Shown here: positions 1-8,466 of the stretch, in pieces
Layout: each line of letters starts with the position of its first letter
Numbering within the stretch: the first letter of the stretch is position 1
Assembly (NCBI RefSeq): GCF_000517545.1
Contig: NZ_BAIV01000011.1
Location: 62,001-126,000 of the forward strand
Origin: Bacteroides reticulotermitis JCM 10512
GTDB lineage: Bacteria; Bacteroidota; Bacteroidia; Bacteroidales; Bacteroidaceae
Direction: 5' to 3'
DNA: 64,000 bases
Program-made: the position numbers and the translations under genes
Notes under the pieces: model-generated
Told to the model about the DNA's origin: nothing
Databases searched by the model: none
What the model saw: the letters and a program-made list of their open reading frames with translations, nothing else

Positions 1-2707
1 GATCGAAGGAGTGCCCGGTTTTAGCACGGTTGGTTCCAATGACCGCCTTCGGCTCATCCCATTCCGTCACTTTGTTATGTGCATAAGTGAAAGTCCCCAT
101 TAAACTGACAAACCAATCTTTATTAATCTGCTTATTGACGTTCAGTGTAGCCTCTGCACCTCGATTTGTTACTTTACCGAAATTACTCCACGGTTGTTTG
201 ATAAACCCGGCGGTAGCAGGAATTGAAGAACGCTCCATAAATATATTATGGCGACGCTCATCGAATAACTCCAGTTGTAAATCAACCATTCCCTTAAATA
301 GTCCAAGCTCAAGACCGATATTGGCCTTGTTTACAATTTCCCAAGTTAAATCGGGCACAGCAAATTCTCCTTCAGCCATGCCTACGCGAGAATATCCCCC
401 TTCAACACCCCAGTTATATTGTCCCAATGTGTTCCAGTCATCCTGAATAGTAGAGAGATAAGCGAAACGGCGTCCTCCTAGGTTCGAGTTACCTACTTGC
501 CCGTAAGAGGCACGTATCTTTAGTTTCGAAATCGTATTGCGTATCGGTTGCATAAATGCTTCTTCTGAGATAATCCAGCCAATGGCACCTGAAGGGAAAA
601 AGCCGTACCGCTTACCTTTAGCGAAGTTTTCCGAACCATTGTATCCAAAGTTAAACTCAGCCACATATTTTCCACCATATGTATATGAGGCTCGACCGGC
701 AACTCCCTGAGTCCGATAAGGCAATTTATCGCCATCATCGTAATGCCGTCTATTGTATAAGAGCATACCGGATACAGCATGTTTTTGAGCAAAGACACGA
801 TCATAATACATAGCTGCTTCCATATACAGGCTCTTATTTCCATAACTACCTGATGGAGAGTGTCCCAAGAAATTCGTCCCATTTTCTTTGATACTGAGAA
901 TTAACTCACCCTCTTCGTTTCTTCCACTTGCTGCATTGTAGTAATCAGGACTCTTGGAGCGTACTACTGTACCGGTAGAATATCTGTCAAAAGAAAAAGT
1001 TCCTTTCACTTTCAAACCCGATGTAACAAACTTCAAATCCTGTTCTAGTGAGAATAATGTTTCAATCTTACTAGCACTAGTACGTTGATATCCATGCTGA
1101 GTAGCCCATGACCAAACATTGTATTCCTCTGTTGCAGCAATCTCACCCGTAGAATATTGAATGGGAAACTGAAAAGGAACAGCACGAAACGCATTATTAA
1201 AAATTGTGCTAACACTCTTTGTCGTAGAATTACGATCTTGTAAATATCCACCGATGTTAAAACGTAACTGCGTTGTTGGAGATAGCTTCAAATCCACATT
1301 AGAGCGTACATTATAACGTTGTAGTTTGAGTGATGGATCCCATTCCTGCTTTTTGTCGCGCTCCAAAATACCATGCTCGTTATACACAGCCGCAACAAAT
1401 GAATAACGTAAAACTTCCGTACCTCCACTAATATCCAACGTAACTCGCTGGTTAGAGGCATAGTCTTTGGAAATAGCATCAATCCAGTCTACATCCGGAT
1501 ACAAGTCCGGGTCATATCCGGCCCTCGTTTTCGCTATTCTATCGGTATAAATAGGAGACTGTCCGGTATCCACCAACACATCGTCCAACAATTGCATATA
1601 ATCGGCAGCACCAATATATTTCGGTAGTTTAACCGGTTGTGTGAAAGCAAACTCACTTTTAACTACCACCCTTGGCTTACCTACTGCTCCTCGCTTAGTG
1701 TTGATCAAAATTACGCCATTCGCTCCACGTACCCCATAAACGGCGCTGGCAGCAGCATCCTTCAATACAGAGAAAGACTCTATTTCTTCCGGATCGATAT
1801 TATCTAAACTACGTTCAATTCCATCAACTAGCACGAGTGGTGTTTGTCCAGCCGTTTGAAAGGTGCTGATTCCCCGGATCCAAAATGATGAGTTGTCATA
1901 GCCCGGTTCTCCTGAACGCTGAACCCCGATTATTCCTGTAACAACCCCTGCCAAATTGTTACTCAATGAACGAGTAGTGGACACTTTAAGTTTCGCCGGT
2001 TCGACTGTAGTAATAGAGCCGACCACTGATTCTTTCTTTTGTGCGCCGTATGCTACTACTACCACTTCATCCAACTGACCCACATCCTCTAACATCACAA
2101 TATTCAGTATCTTTCGGTTGTCTACAACTTCGTCCTTAGGAACAAAGCCGATATAACGGAAAGAAAGCACCGACTTACGATTTGAAGGAACTGCAATATG
2201 ATAAGTCCCGTTTATATCCGTAATGGCATGCACGGTTGAATCATTCTTTAAAAAGACTGTTACGCCGATTAACGGTTCACCGGCCTCGTCAGTAACGTTA
2301 CCTGTTACCTTAACACCTTTATTTACATTTTGCTGAGCCTTTGGAATTTGTGGTACAGAAATGGTTATCTGCCGGCCGGACATCTTATACTCTAAGCCCG
2401 TCTTGACAAATAGCTCATTCAAAATGTTGTCAATTTTCCTATTGGAAACTGAAATGGAGACCTTATTCAATAGAGTTTTTTGTACACTCTCCGAATATAT
2501 GAAAAGATAATTACTATGCTTCTCGATGTAGTCTAATACATCTTTCACGGTAGCATCCTCAGACTGGACTGTAAACAAATCACTCTTTGAGTCCCAAGTG
2601 ATTACAGTTTCACCGAAAGAGGATGTGGGAATCATAAAAAAGACATTAATAGCAAAAAAAAGCTTAAGTCTCTTTTGTAGATGTAATAAAATAGTTTTCT
2701 TTACCAT
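1..2707 (-). CDS. SusC-like TonB-dependent receptor with STN domain (C-terminus beyond window)
   Basis: This is an outer-membrane, TonB-dependent importer of oligosaccharides. The reading frame is open from the ATG at 2707 to the window edge (902 codons); the remainder of the barrel lies outside. Visible in order: a signal segment, an STN (secretin/TonB N-terminal) domain around residues 35-95, a carboxypeptidase-regulatory-like beta-sandwich around 125-205, a TonB-box-like stretch LDEVVVVAYG, a plug domain with LVLVDGIERSLDNIDPEEIE, then the barrel. The STN domain and the sigma/FecR genes just upstream imply that the receptor relays substrate binding to the anti-sigma factor, as known for FecA/FecR-type systems. 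A 152-bp gap with a hairpin separates it from fecR. It closely resembles the SusC at 57570-60673, which lacks the STN domain. The family assignment is sure; the substrate is unknown. Confidence 0.93.
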   Translation of the reverse strand, partial: MVKKTILLHLQKRLKLFFAINVFFMIPTSSFGETVITWDSKSDLFTVQSEDATVKDVLDYIEKHSNYLFIYSESVQKTLLNKVSISVSNRKIDNILNELFVKTGLEYKMSGRQITISVPQIPKAQQNVNKGVKVTGNVTDEAGEPLIGVTVFLKNDSTVHAITDINGTYHIAVPSNRKSVLSFRYIGFVPKDEVVDNRKILNIVMLEDVGQLDEVVVVAYGAQKKESVVGSITTVEPAKLKVSTTRSLSNNLAGVVTGIIGVQRSGEPGYDNSSFWIRGISTFQTAGQTPLVLVDGIERSLDNIDPEEIESFSVLKDAAASAVYGVRGANGVILINTKRGAVGKPRVVVKSEFAFTQPVKLPKYIGAADYMQLLDDVLVDTGQSPIYTDRIAKTRAGYDPDLYPDVDWIDAISKDYASNQRVTLDISGGTEVLRYSFVAAVYNEHGILERDKKQEWDPSLKLQRYNVRSNVDLKLSPTTQLRFNIGGYLQDRNSTTKSVSTIFNNAFRAVPFQFPIQYSTGEIAATEEYNVWSWATQHGYQRTSASKIETLFSLEQDLKFVTSGLKVKGTFSFDRYSTGTVVRSKSPDYYNAASGRNEEGELILSIKENGTNFLGHSPSGSYGNKSLYMEAAMYYDRVFAQKHAVSGMLLYNRRHYDDGDKLPYRTQGVAGRASYTYGGKYVAEFNFGYNGSENFAKGKRYGFFPSGAIGWIISEEAFMQPIRNTISKLKIRASYGQVGNSNLGGRRFAYLSTIQDDWNTLGQYNWGVEGGYSRVGMAEGEFAVPDLTWEIVNKANIGLELGLFKGMVDLQLELFDERRHNIFMERSSIPATAGFIKQPWSNFGKVTNRGAEATLNVNKQINKDWFVSLMGTFTYAHNKVTEWDEPKAVIGTNRAKTGHSFD

Positions 2708-2766
2708 AAAAATTTCTTTTTAGGTTAACAATTTGGATTTTATTGATTTAATGAAGAAATTATTAC

Positions 2767-2792
2767 CGGGTAAATAGGCCAATATTTACCCG
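2767..2792. other. Hairpin between fecR and the STN-SusC
   Basis: A perfect 9-bp inverted repeat (CGGGTAAAT / ATTTACCCG) with an 8-base loop is followed by seven T on the plus strand. In the sense of the surrounding minus-strand genes the hairpin is preceded by A residues and has no U-tract. As drawn it would therefore terminate plus-strand transcription, or act as a leader hairpin in the SusC mRNA. Its role is unknown. Confidence 0.45.
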
Positions 2793-2859
2793 TTTTTTTG
2801 TTTTACGGTGTATTAGTTGTGTTACATAGGCTATTAGATTTACAGGATTATTAAAGTTG

Positions 2860-3977
2860 CTATTTATCTAAGTATATACGCGTATCACTCCTTTCTATCT
2901 TTACTGGTAAGGTTTGTTGAATACATTCCAATATATCATCCAGGTTATCTTTAAGGTCTAACTTACCATAAACCTTCTCGTGTCCAACTGCAGGCGAGCA
3001 CTCAATGGAAACTCCGTAGTAAATACTTAGCTTCCGAATAATACGAGAAAGTTCATTCCCGTTCAGAAGCAAGACTCCATCCACCCAACTGATATACTCG
3101 CTCACATCTACTTGTTTCTGAGAAGCGATTGCCCCATTCGAAATACAAAGCAGGTCGTTAGGTACTAACGTAGCTTTTCGTTCATGCTTATCTACTACTT
3201 CTACGGAACCTTCTACTAATACAATGTGAGTAAATTCACCAGTTTTATAGTTAGATATATTGAATTTAGTTCCCAAGACTCGCAGATTGAATTCATCCGT
3301 TTCTACAATGAAAGGATGCTTCTTATCATGAGCTACATCCAAAAAGACTTCACCCTGAGCATATATCTTACGGGTATCGCCCTTGAAGCGCCGTGGATAA
3401 ATAACTTTCGATTGCGAGTTAATCGTAAGGCGCGTTCCGTCTGACAACTCTATCCGTGCTCTTTTCCCAGCAGGGACTAACAGTTGATTGTACTCTTGAG
3501 CATTATCGCTCTTGTTTTCTTCTTCCTTGATCACTTCCGAATTTACAGCTACTTTTCCTTCTTTTGAATAGGTAATCAAGACATCCTCTTCCAGGTTAAG
3601 CTGCTTCTCTGACGTAATAAGCGTAACTTCACCTACCGATTGAGCATCCATTTTTTCGGCTATAGCCTGAAAGTTAACAAATGAATGGTCACGCTGATTC
3701 ATTAAATAAATAGAGGAAACAAAAATGAGAACGGTGCTGCAACAGAAGCGGACGCCATTAAGAAGTATTTTTTCCGACGCCGTGCTTTGTCTCTTTCAAT
3801 CTTTCGACGGGTCTTTTCGATAATAGAAGATGCATCTTGCACTTTAGGCTCGCATCTCTCCCAAAAGAATTTCAGCTGTTCGCCTTCAGGTATTCTGGAG
3901 AAATCATCCCCATTTTCTTTCAGGGAATTCAACCTATCCAATAATTCGACAAGACGATGGTATCCTTTTAAGCTCAT
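2860..3977 (-). CDS. FecR-family anti-sigma factor (frameshifted as sequenced)
   Basis: Inner-membrane anti-sigma factor that should hold the ECF sigma factor at 4106-4681 and receive the signal from the STN-SusC. The N-terminal cytoplasmic part (start at 3977) has a basic juxtamembrane stretch. The transmembrane segment begins at YFLMASASVAA and continues in another frame as VLIFVSSIYL. The periplasmic FecR domain follows (LLVPAGKRARIELSDGTRL, then VFLDVAHDKKHPF). The span is 1118 nt, one base short of a whole number of codons, so a single-base loss near 3735 explains the break; repaired length is about 372 aa, normal for Bacteroides FecR. The stop and the next ATG overlap (TAATG), but both pieces are needed for one transmembrane segment, so two separate proteins are unlikely. 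Confidence 0.88.
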
Positions 3978-4105
3978 ATTCTTTTTAAGGTGTTGTTCTA
4001 TATATAAAGACGCAACCTTTTTAGAAATCTCCTAGTCGAACATGAACTTTTTTTGTTTTTCTCCTGAAAAGAGTAGAAACTGCCTTATAACCTATAAGTA
4101 AACAA

Positions 4106-4681
4106 TCACTTTTTGATATTCAGATTGCGGGCTATAATTGTCAATGCAGATGCGATATGATTATTGATTGTCTTCACAGAGATGTTTAGTAAAGTTGCGA
4201 TATCTTTATAAGGTAGCCCTTCCATTTTAGCCAAAAAGAAAACATGCTTACATTTGGGAGGGAGTCGCTGAATAGCCTCATTTATCTTATTCATCTCCTC
4301 TCTGCTAATCATTGCTTCATCCGGTGTCTGAATAGGAGCGAGAAAGAACTCGGATATATCATCAAAAGAGAGAATATTCTGTCCTGCTTCTTTTCTCAAA
4401 TAGGAAATTGATTTTCTGTAAGTAATGGTTTGCAGCCAAGCATTCATGCTTGTTATATCCGTCAGAGTTTTTCTATTCTTCCAAACTTCAAAGAAAACAT
4501 CACTGACCACTTCCTCCGCGGCTTCTTTATGCCCAAGCAATCCGTATGCATAGTAATATAGACGGGACGAATAGTGACCCATGAAACGATCAAATGCCCT
4601 CTCATCACCATTTACGACCTTAATAATATCATCGCTTTTTAAACTCACGGAAGTACTGTATAGATTGACGCTGGTTAACAA
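4106..4681 (-). CDS. ECF-type RNA polymerase sigma factor
   Basis: Sigma-70 family ECF factor (191 aa). Region 2 spans roughly residues 25-95 (AFDRFMGHY, then EEVVSDVFFEVWK). Region 4 at about 130-185 has the helix-turn-helix LPYKDIATLLNISVKTINNH. It heads the sigma/FecR/SusC cassette and is presumably released when the receptor binds its glycan. A TATATTTG element, matching the Bacteroides TAnnTTTG -7 box, lies at 4689-4696, only 8 bases before the annotated ATG. Translation may therefore begin at the GTG at 4648, or the message may be leaderless. The paralogue at 21649-22191 is clearly similar across its length. Confidence 0.92.
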   Translation of the reverse strand: MLTSVNLYSTSVSLKSDDIIKVVNGDERAFDRFMGHYSSRLYYYAYGLLGHKEAAEEVVSDVFFEVWKNRKTLTDITSMNAWLQTITYRKSISYLRKEAGQNILSFDDISEFFLAPIQTPDEAMISREEMNKINEAIQRLPPKCKHVFFLAKMEGLPYKDIATLLNISVKTINNHIASALTIIARNLNIKK

Positions 4682-4828
4682 AATTGGCCAAATATACTAG
4701 TATATTAGTAATTACAAAAACAAAAAGGAAATAAAAGTTATCAATCACAGAAAAGAGATCGGTCTTAAATGAAGTAGCAGGCTACAAGATGTTATCAGTT
4801 TCTTTCCTATCTTGATCTCTGTTGTGTT

Positions 4829-6162
4829 TTAATGTAAGTTCATTTCTTCCGCTTTCGTATCTCCTTTTGCGGGAGATGCATTTCGCAGGAAATTCATAAT
4901 CCAGTCCCATGCAGCGCTCGACTGCTCTGCATAAGCATAGTGAGCGGTGTTTTCAGCTACGTAGAGTTCTTTGGGTGCATCGATTACATTATACGCCGAA
5001 TACATCGTTGTGGGCGGACAAACCATGTCATTGTAGCCGAAGGTATAGAACCCCGGTACACTGACTTGCCGCGCGAAGTTTACAACATCGTAATATTGAG
5101 CCGTTTTGATCTTCTCAGGAATACGATTCTTCTCGTCTCTGAACATATGCGGCCAACCACCGGCACGTCCATGCGTATAGCCTCCCATGTCGCATAAGGC
5201 CGGATACATGGCGACCAGCCCGTTGACACGGTTATCCAGTCCTGCGGTAATTATAGAAAGCGCTCCGCCCTGACTTCCTCCGAAAGTAGCCAGTTTACCA
5301 TTAAATGCGGGCAGTGTATGAATGAAATCAATCGCCCTCACGCAGCCTGTGTAGACACGCTTATAATAGTATGTATCGCGATTCTCCATATTGAAAGAGT
5401 GGTAGTTCTTCAAAGCACCGTTATATAGATGATGGTAGACCTCTCCCGGCAAGTTGACCGGAATGCCGTGGATACCTATTTCCAGAATTATAAAGCCTTT
5501 CCCCGCACGGTCAGCTTCGCCATTGTAGGCGCGAATACCTGCACCGGGCACTTTGAGAATAGCCGGATATTCTCCCGAAGCTTTCGGCACACAAAGAATA
5601 CCGTACACACGGGATGCATAGTCATTATTCTGAAACGAAACATGATATACATTCACGTCGGCTGTGCATTTATCCGGCAGCAAGGTCATCATCGGTTCTA
5701 ACGCCCACTTTTCGGCAGCGTCTTTATTGCTCTCCCAGAAACTCAGGAAGTCGGCGGGTAACGAAGTAGTCGGGCGCAGTTTCTCGGGACTAAAACCGAC
5801 GGTAGCAACTCCTTCATAGTCATGTCCCTGATAACTGACAAAAGCACGGCAGCGCAGGAAACCTTCTTTCTTCATCGTCCTTGCATGAATCTCCAGTTTC
5901 CCATTTTTCAAAGTCTGCCTACCGTTTGGTGGGGCTTCATCATATCTTCCGAAATCTCATAATGCACCTCCATGCCGTCTTGCGGTATATCACACTTCAA
6001 CACGACTACTTTAAACTGAATTTTCTCACCGGGGGTATACAGCCAGTTGGTGGAGGAGGGAGTTACCTGAACCTTAATCAGTCTCTCCTGCGGTTGCCCG
6101 AAAAGAGCTACCTGCATGGAGGCGATTAACATGAGAAGAAGAAAACACAAACTTTTCATCAT
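4829..6162 (-). CDS. CE7/AXE1-type acetyl (xylan) esterase, secreted (frameshifted as sequenced)
   Basis: Predicted secreted esterase that removes acetyl groups from oligosaccharides. It has a signal peptide (residues 1-22), a short beta-rich N-terminal domain, then an AXE1-type alpha/beta-hydrolase. The nucleophile serine sits in GGSQGG, the acidic residue in YNDMVCPPTT and the histidine in ENTAHYAY, the usual CE7 order. The 1334-nt span lacks one base for an intact frame; the break lies at 5908-5935, where DMMKP and TLKNGKLEIHA run in different frames. Repaired length is about 444 aa. It is the last gene of the PUL and is separated from the alpha-galactosidase by a 224-bp gap holding the 22-bp repeat array, so it may have its own promoter. 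Substrates of CE7 enzymes vary, so 'xylan' is not established. Confidence 0.85.
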
Positions 6163-6188
6163 AATTCCGCTATTTTATATGGCCTGTC

Positions 6189-6342
6189 ATCTCTGCATTA
6201 ACAGACTGTTTTTCAGTCACCAATACGTATCGGATTGACTGTTAACAGCTATCGTCTCAGGTATTAATCTCCTACAAATCGGATATTAACACCTGAGAGA
6301 TCAGACATTAACTCTCTGCAAACCGTATGTTAAGAGTTTATC
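6189..6342. repeat. 22-bp-period TTAA tandem array, copy 1
   Basis: TTAA occurs at 6198, 6242, 6264, 6286, 6308 and 6330. Each step is exactly 22 bases, with one degenerate unit (CCAA) at 6220. Units are otherwise divergent but share a loose pattern of a few purines, TTAA, then C or T. Units TCTCAGGTA (6255), GATATTAA plus ACCTG (6282) and GATCA..ATTAACTCT (6299) recur in the same order at 32832-32919. It fills most of the gap between the alpha-galactosidase stop and the esterase start. Function is unknown; the constant period of about two helical turns would suit protein binding on one DNA face. Confidence 0.75.
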
Positions 6343-6386
6343 AGTCGACTCTTGCTATTCAACCGAATCGCCTGCGCAGGCATGAG

Positions 6387-8459
6387 TTACTTTATTTGAT
6401 ATTGATACATCACAAAATCATTGCTGTGGGGAAGAGAGACCTTCACTGCTCCTCTTCGGCCAACGGTAAGTGTTGCTGATTCACCATTGCCAAGCACGCG
6501 TGTACAGGTTACTACCGCTCCCTCGGGCAACCAAGTCTCTACCCAGGCTTCCGATTCTGTATTATCTTCCCGATAGATAAGCAGATAGCCGCTTTCAACG
6601 CCCTTTTCCCGGTTAATGGACTGGAATCCCGTCCACGAACGCCCGGAAGGTTCATCGCCAACCGGAAGAATGGTTCCTTTATGAAAATCATATTGCACCT
6701 TCTTGTATTGCTCAACTAGACTCTTTATCGCAAAAGCCTCAGCCGGTAGATTGGAAGCTTCCATCCAGGCTAACGGCTGTCCCGCCATGGTGGTAGCAAA
6801 CAAGTATTCGAAACTGTAGCGAGCAGGAGCAAAGGGGGCAGTAGCAGGATACTTATCGGTATTGCGCCATTTATTAAGAAACTCGATCTGCATCTTTTCG
6901 GCAGGTACATAGCGAGACAGCATCCAAAGGTTGCGCAGGGTACGGTAGGGATAGTAATTGCCCCAGTCGGTATACCGGTTTTCCAGAAAGATATTGCCGT
7001 ACTCGTTCATATAGTGATAACCACCGCGACGACCGGCGGTGGCGTCGAGGTTGAAAATCACTTCATGGTTGGTTTGCGATAAGACAGTATCAAACAGTTG
7101 ACGCAAGTTCTGCTCGGCTGCTTTCGTCGGTATTTGTAAACCATCTATCTTGAAACAGCAGATACCGTACTTCTTATAAAGCCCGATAATGACTTCTGCA
7201 TCTTTTTGCCAATCGGCAAAATCATCCTGCACACTAGGATTGAACCATAATCCGACCCGAATACCCAACCTCTTCCCTTTCTCTACGATGGGTTTCAGCC
7301 CATGAGGGAACTTTGTGGGGTTAGGCGTCCAGTACTCGTTGTTTTTCCAAATATCTTTAAAGCTACCTCCGGTCGTCTTTGAGTTAGGGCTTTTCCCACT
7401 CTGCCATCCATCGTCCAGCTGAAACAGGGTGACTCCCATACGTGCGGCACGGTCTAACTCAGCCAGACAGAAAGCCTCATCGATCTTGGCATCTTGACTG
7501 CGGTCGCCCCACGTATTGAGCATGATCATCTCATCCTGCACAGTGGTATAGTGACGCAATTGTTTTTGATAGTTACGCAGTGCAGTAAGAGCTTCTTGTT
7601 CGCCGCCGGTATAAATACCGGTAACGCATCCATACACACGGGTCCAGTTATCCGGCTTAACATCATTCGTTGCAATCCCCAAACCCACTACCATAAAATC
7701 GCTAAAGTCAGCTACAAAATCGGAACCGCCATAATTTAATTGGGTACTACTGCTAGGAGCCTCTTTCAAGAAGAAAAAGCCTTGCTGCGTATCCACATCA
7801 TGAGCGAAAAGCAGATTGCCACGATAGGTATTGCGACGATAGGGCAACCAGGTTCGTTCGGTCATCAGATTATCGTTCCAATCGGTATAATCGAAGAATT
7901 CTACCGTCCGGGCACGCCAATGGTTACCTATGAGTTGTAATCTGTCGAGCGTAGGAGTTTTTACCCCCGTAGCCATATCGTCTGTATGCTCTATGTTTTT
8001 ACGATCGGCATTCGAACGATTATCATCTTTATGCTGATAAAGTTCTACCTGCCCCTTCAGATAGGTATCACAGGCAATGGCCGGGCAATCCGCATAAATA
8101 CGATAGCGACGCTCTATGCACAGCGAACCGATGGTAGAAGCCACGGTAACCTGCAGATAATTAGCATGTATACCATTCGTTGATATCTCGCTTACGGTAA
8201 GTGTAGCGTCTTTAGAAGCACCTTTCACAAGAGAGAAATCGGGCTGTTTGCCATCCGCTCGAATGATTTCCCCACGTTGCTTATCAGTGAGGCTAATGGT
8301 GATAGGCGCACCATTATTCCACAGCATGGTGCGCTCCATCCAATCATTGCCCATGCGTAGTGTGTCGCCTTTCAAGAAAGCATAATAGGGCTGTGCTCCC
8401 CAAATCGGCAACCCCAATAGGGTTGAAATAAATAGCGTGATAATACTTTTTCTACTCAT
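6387..8459 (-). CDS. Alpha-galactosidase-like glycoside hydrolase (GH36/melibiase type), secreted
   Basis: Predicted exported retaining alpha-galactosidase (690 aa). I chose the ATG at 8459 because it begins a clear signal peptide (MSRKSIITLFISTLLGLPIW) and lies 7 bp after the upstream gene; an upstream in-frame ATG would read into that gene. An N-terminal beta-sandwich occupies about residues 25-290. The TIM barrel follows, with LFQLDDGWQSG, the probable nucleophile Asp in CCFKIDGLQ and the probable acid/base Asp in RYTDWGNYYPY, as in clan GH-D. The C-terminus is a beta domain. It is translated after the FAD oxidoreductase. Specificity (alpha-galactose versus another alpha-sugar) cannot be read from sequence. 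Confidence 0.85.
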   Translation of the reverse strand: MSRKSIITLFISTLLGLPIWGAQPYYAFLKGDTLRMGNDWMERTMLWNNGAPITISLTDKQRGEIIRADGKQPDFSLVKGASKDATLTVSEISTNGIHANYLQVTVASTIGSLCIERRYRIYADCPAIACDTYLKGQVELYQHKDDNRSNADRKNIEHTDDMATGVKTPTLDRLQLIGNHWRARTVEFFDYTDWNDNLMTERTWLPYRRNTYRGNLLFAHDVDTQQGFFFLKEAPSSSTQLNYGGSDFVADFSDFMVVGLGIATNDVKPDNWTRVYGCVTGIYTGGEQEALTALRNYQKQLRHYTTVQDEMIMLNTWGDRSQDAKIDEAFCLAELDRAARMGVTLFQLDDGWQSGKSPNSKTTGGSFKDIWKNNEYWTPNPTKFPHGLKPIVEKGKRLGIRVGLWFNPSVQDDFADWQKDAEVIIGLYKKYGICCFKIDGLQIPTKAAEQNLRQLFDTVLSQTNHEVIFNLDATAGRRGGYHYMNEYGNIFLENRYTDWGNYYPYRTLRNLWMLSRYVPAEKMQIEFLNKWRNTDKYPATAPFAPARYSFEYLFATTMAGQPLAWMEASNLPAEAFAIKSLVEQYKKVQYDFHKGTILPVGDEPSGRSWTGFQSINREKGVESGYLLIYREDNTESEAWVETWLPEGAVVTCTRVLGNGESATLTVGRRGAVKVSLPHSNDFVMYQYQIK

Positions 8460-8466
8460 AACTTGT

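Noticed and set aside
3695..3740. TAATG stop/start overlap read as two translationally coupled proteins in the fecR locus
   Set aside because: The two pieces together make exactly one transmembrane segment and one normal-length FecR, so a lost base is the simpler reading.
6189..6342. 22-bp array considered as a CRISPR
   Set aside because: No conserved repeat of 25-40 bp alternating with unique spacers, only TTAA is constant, and no cas genes are present.
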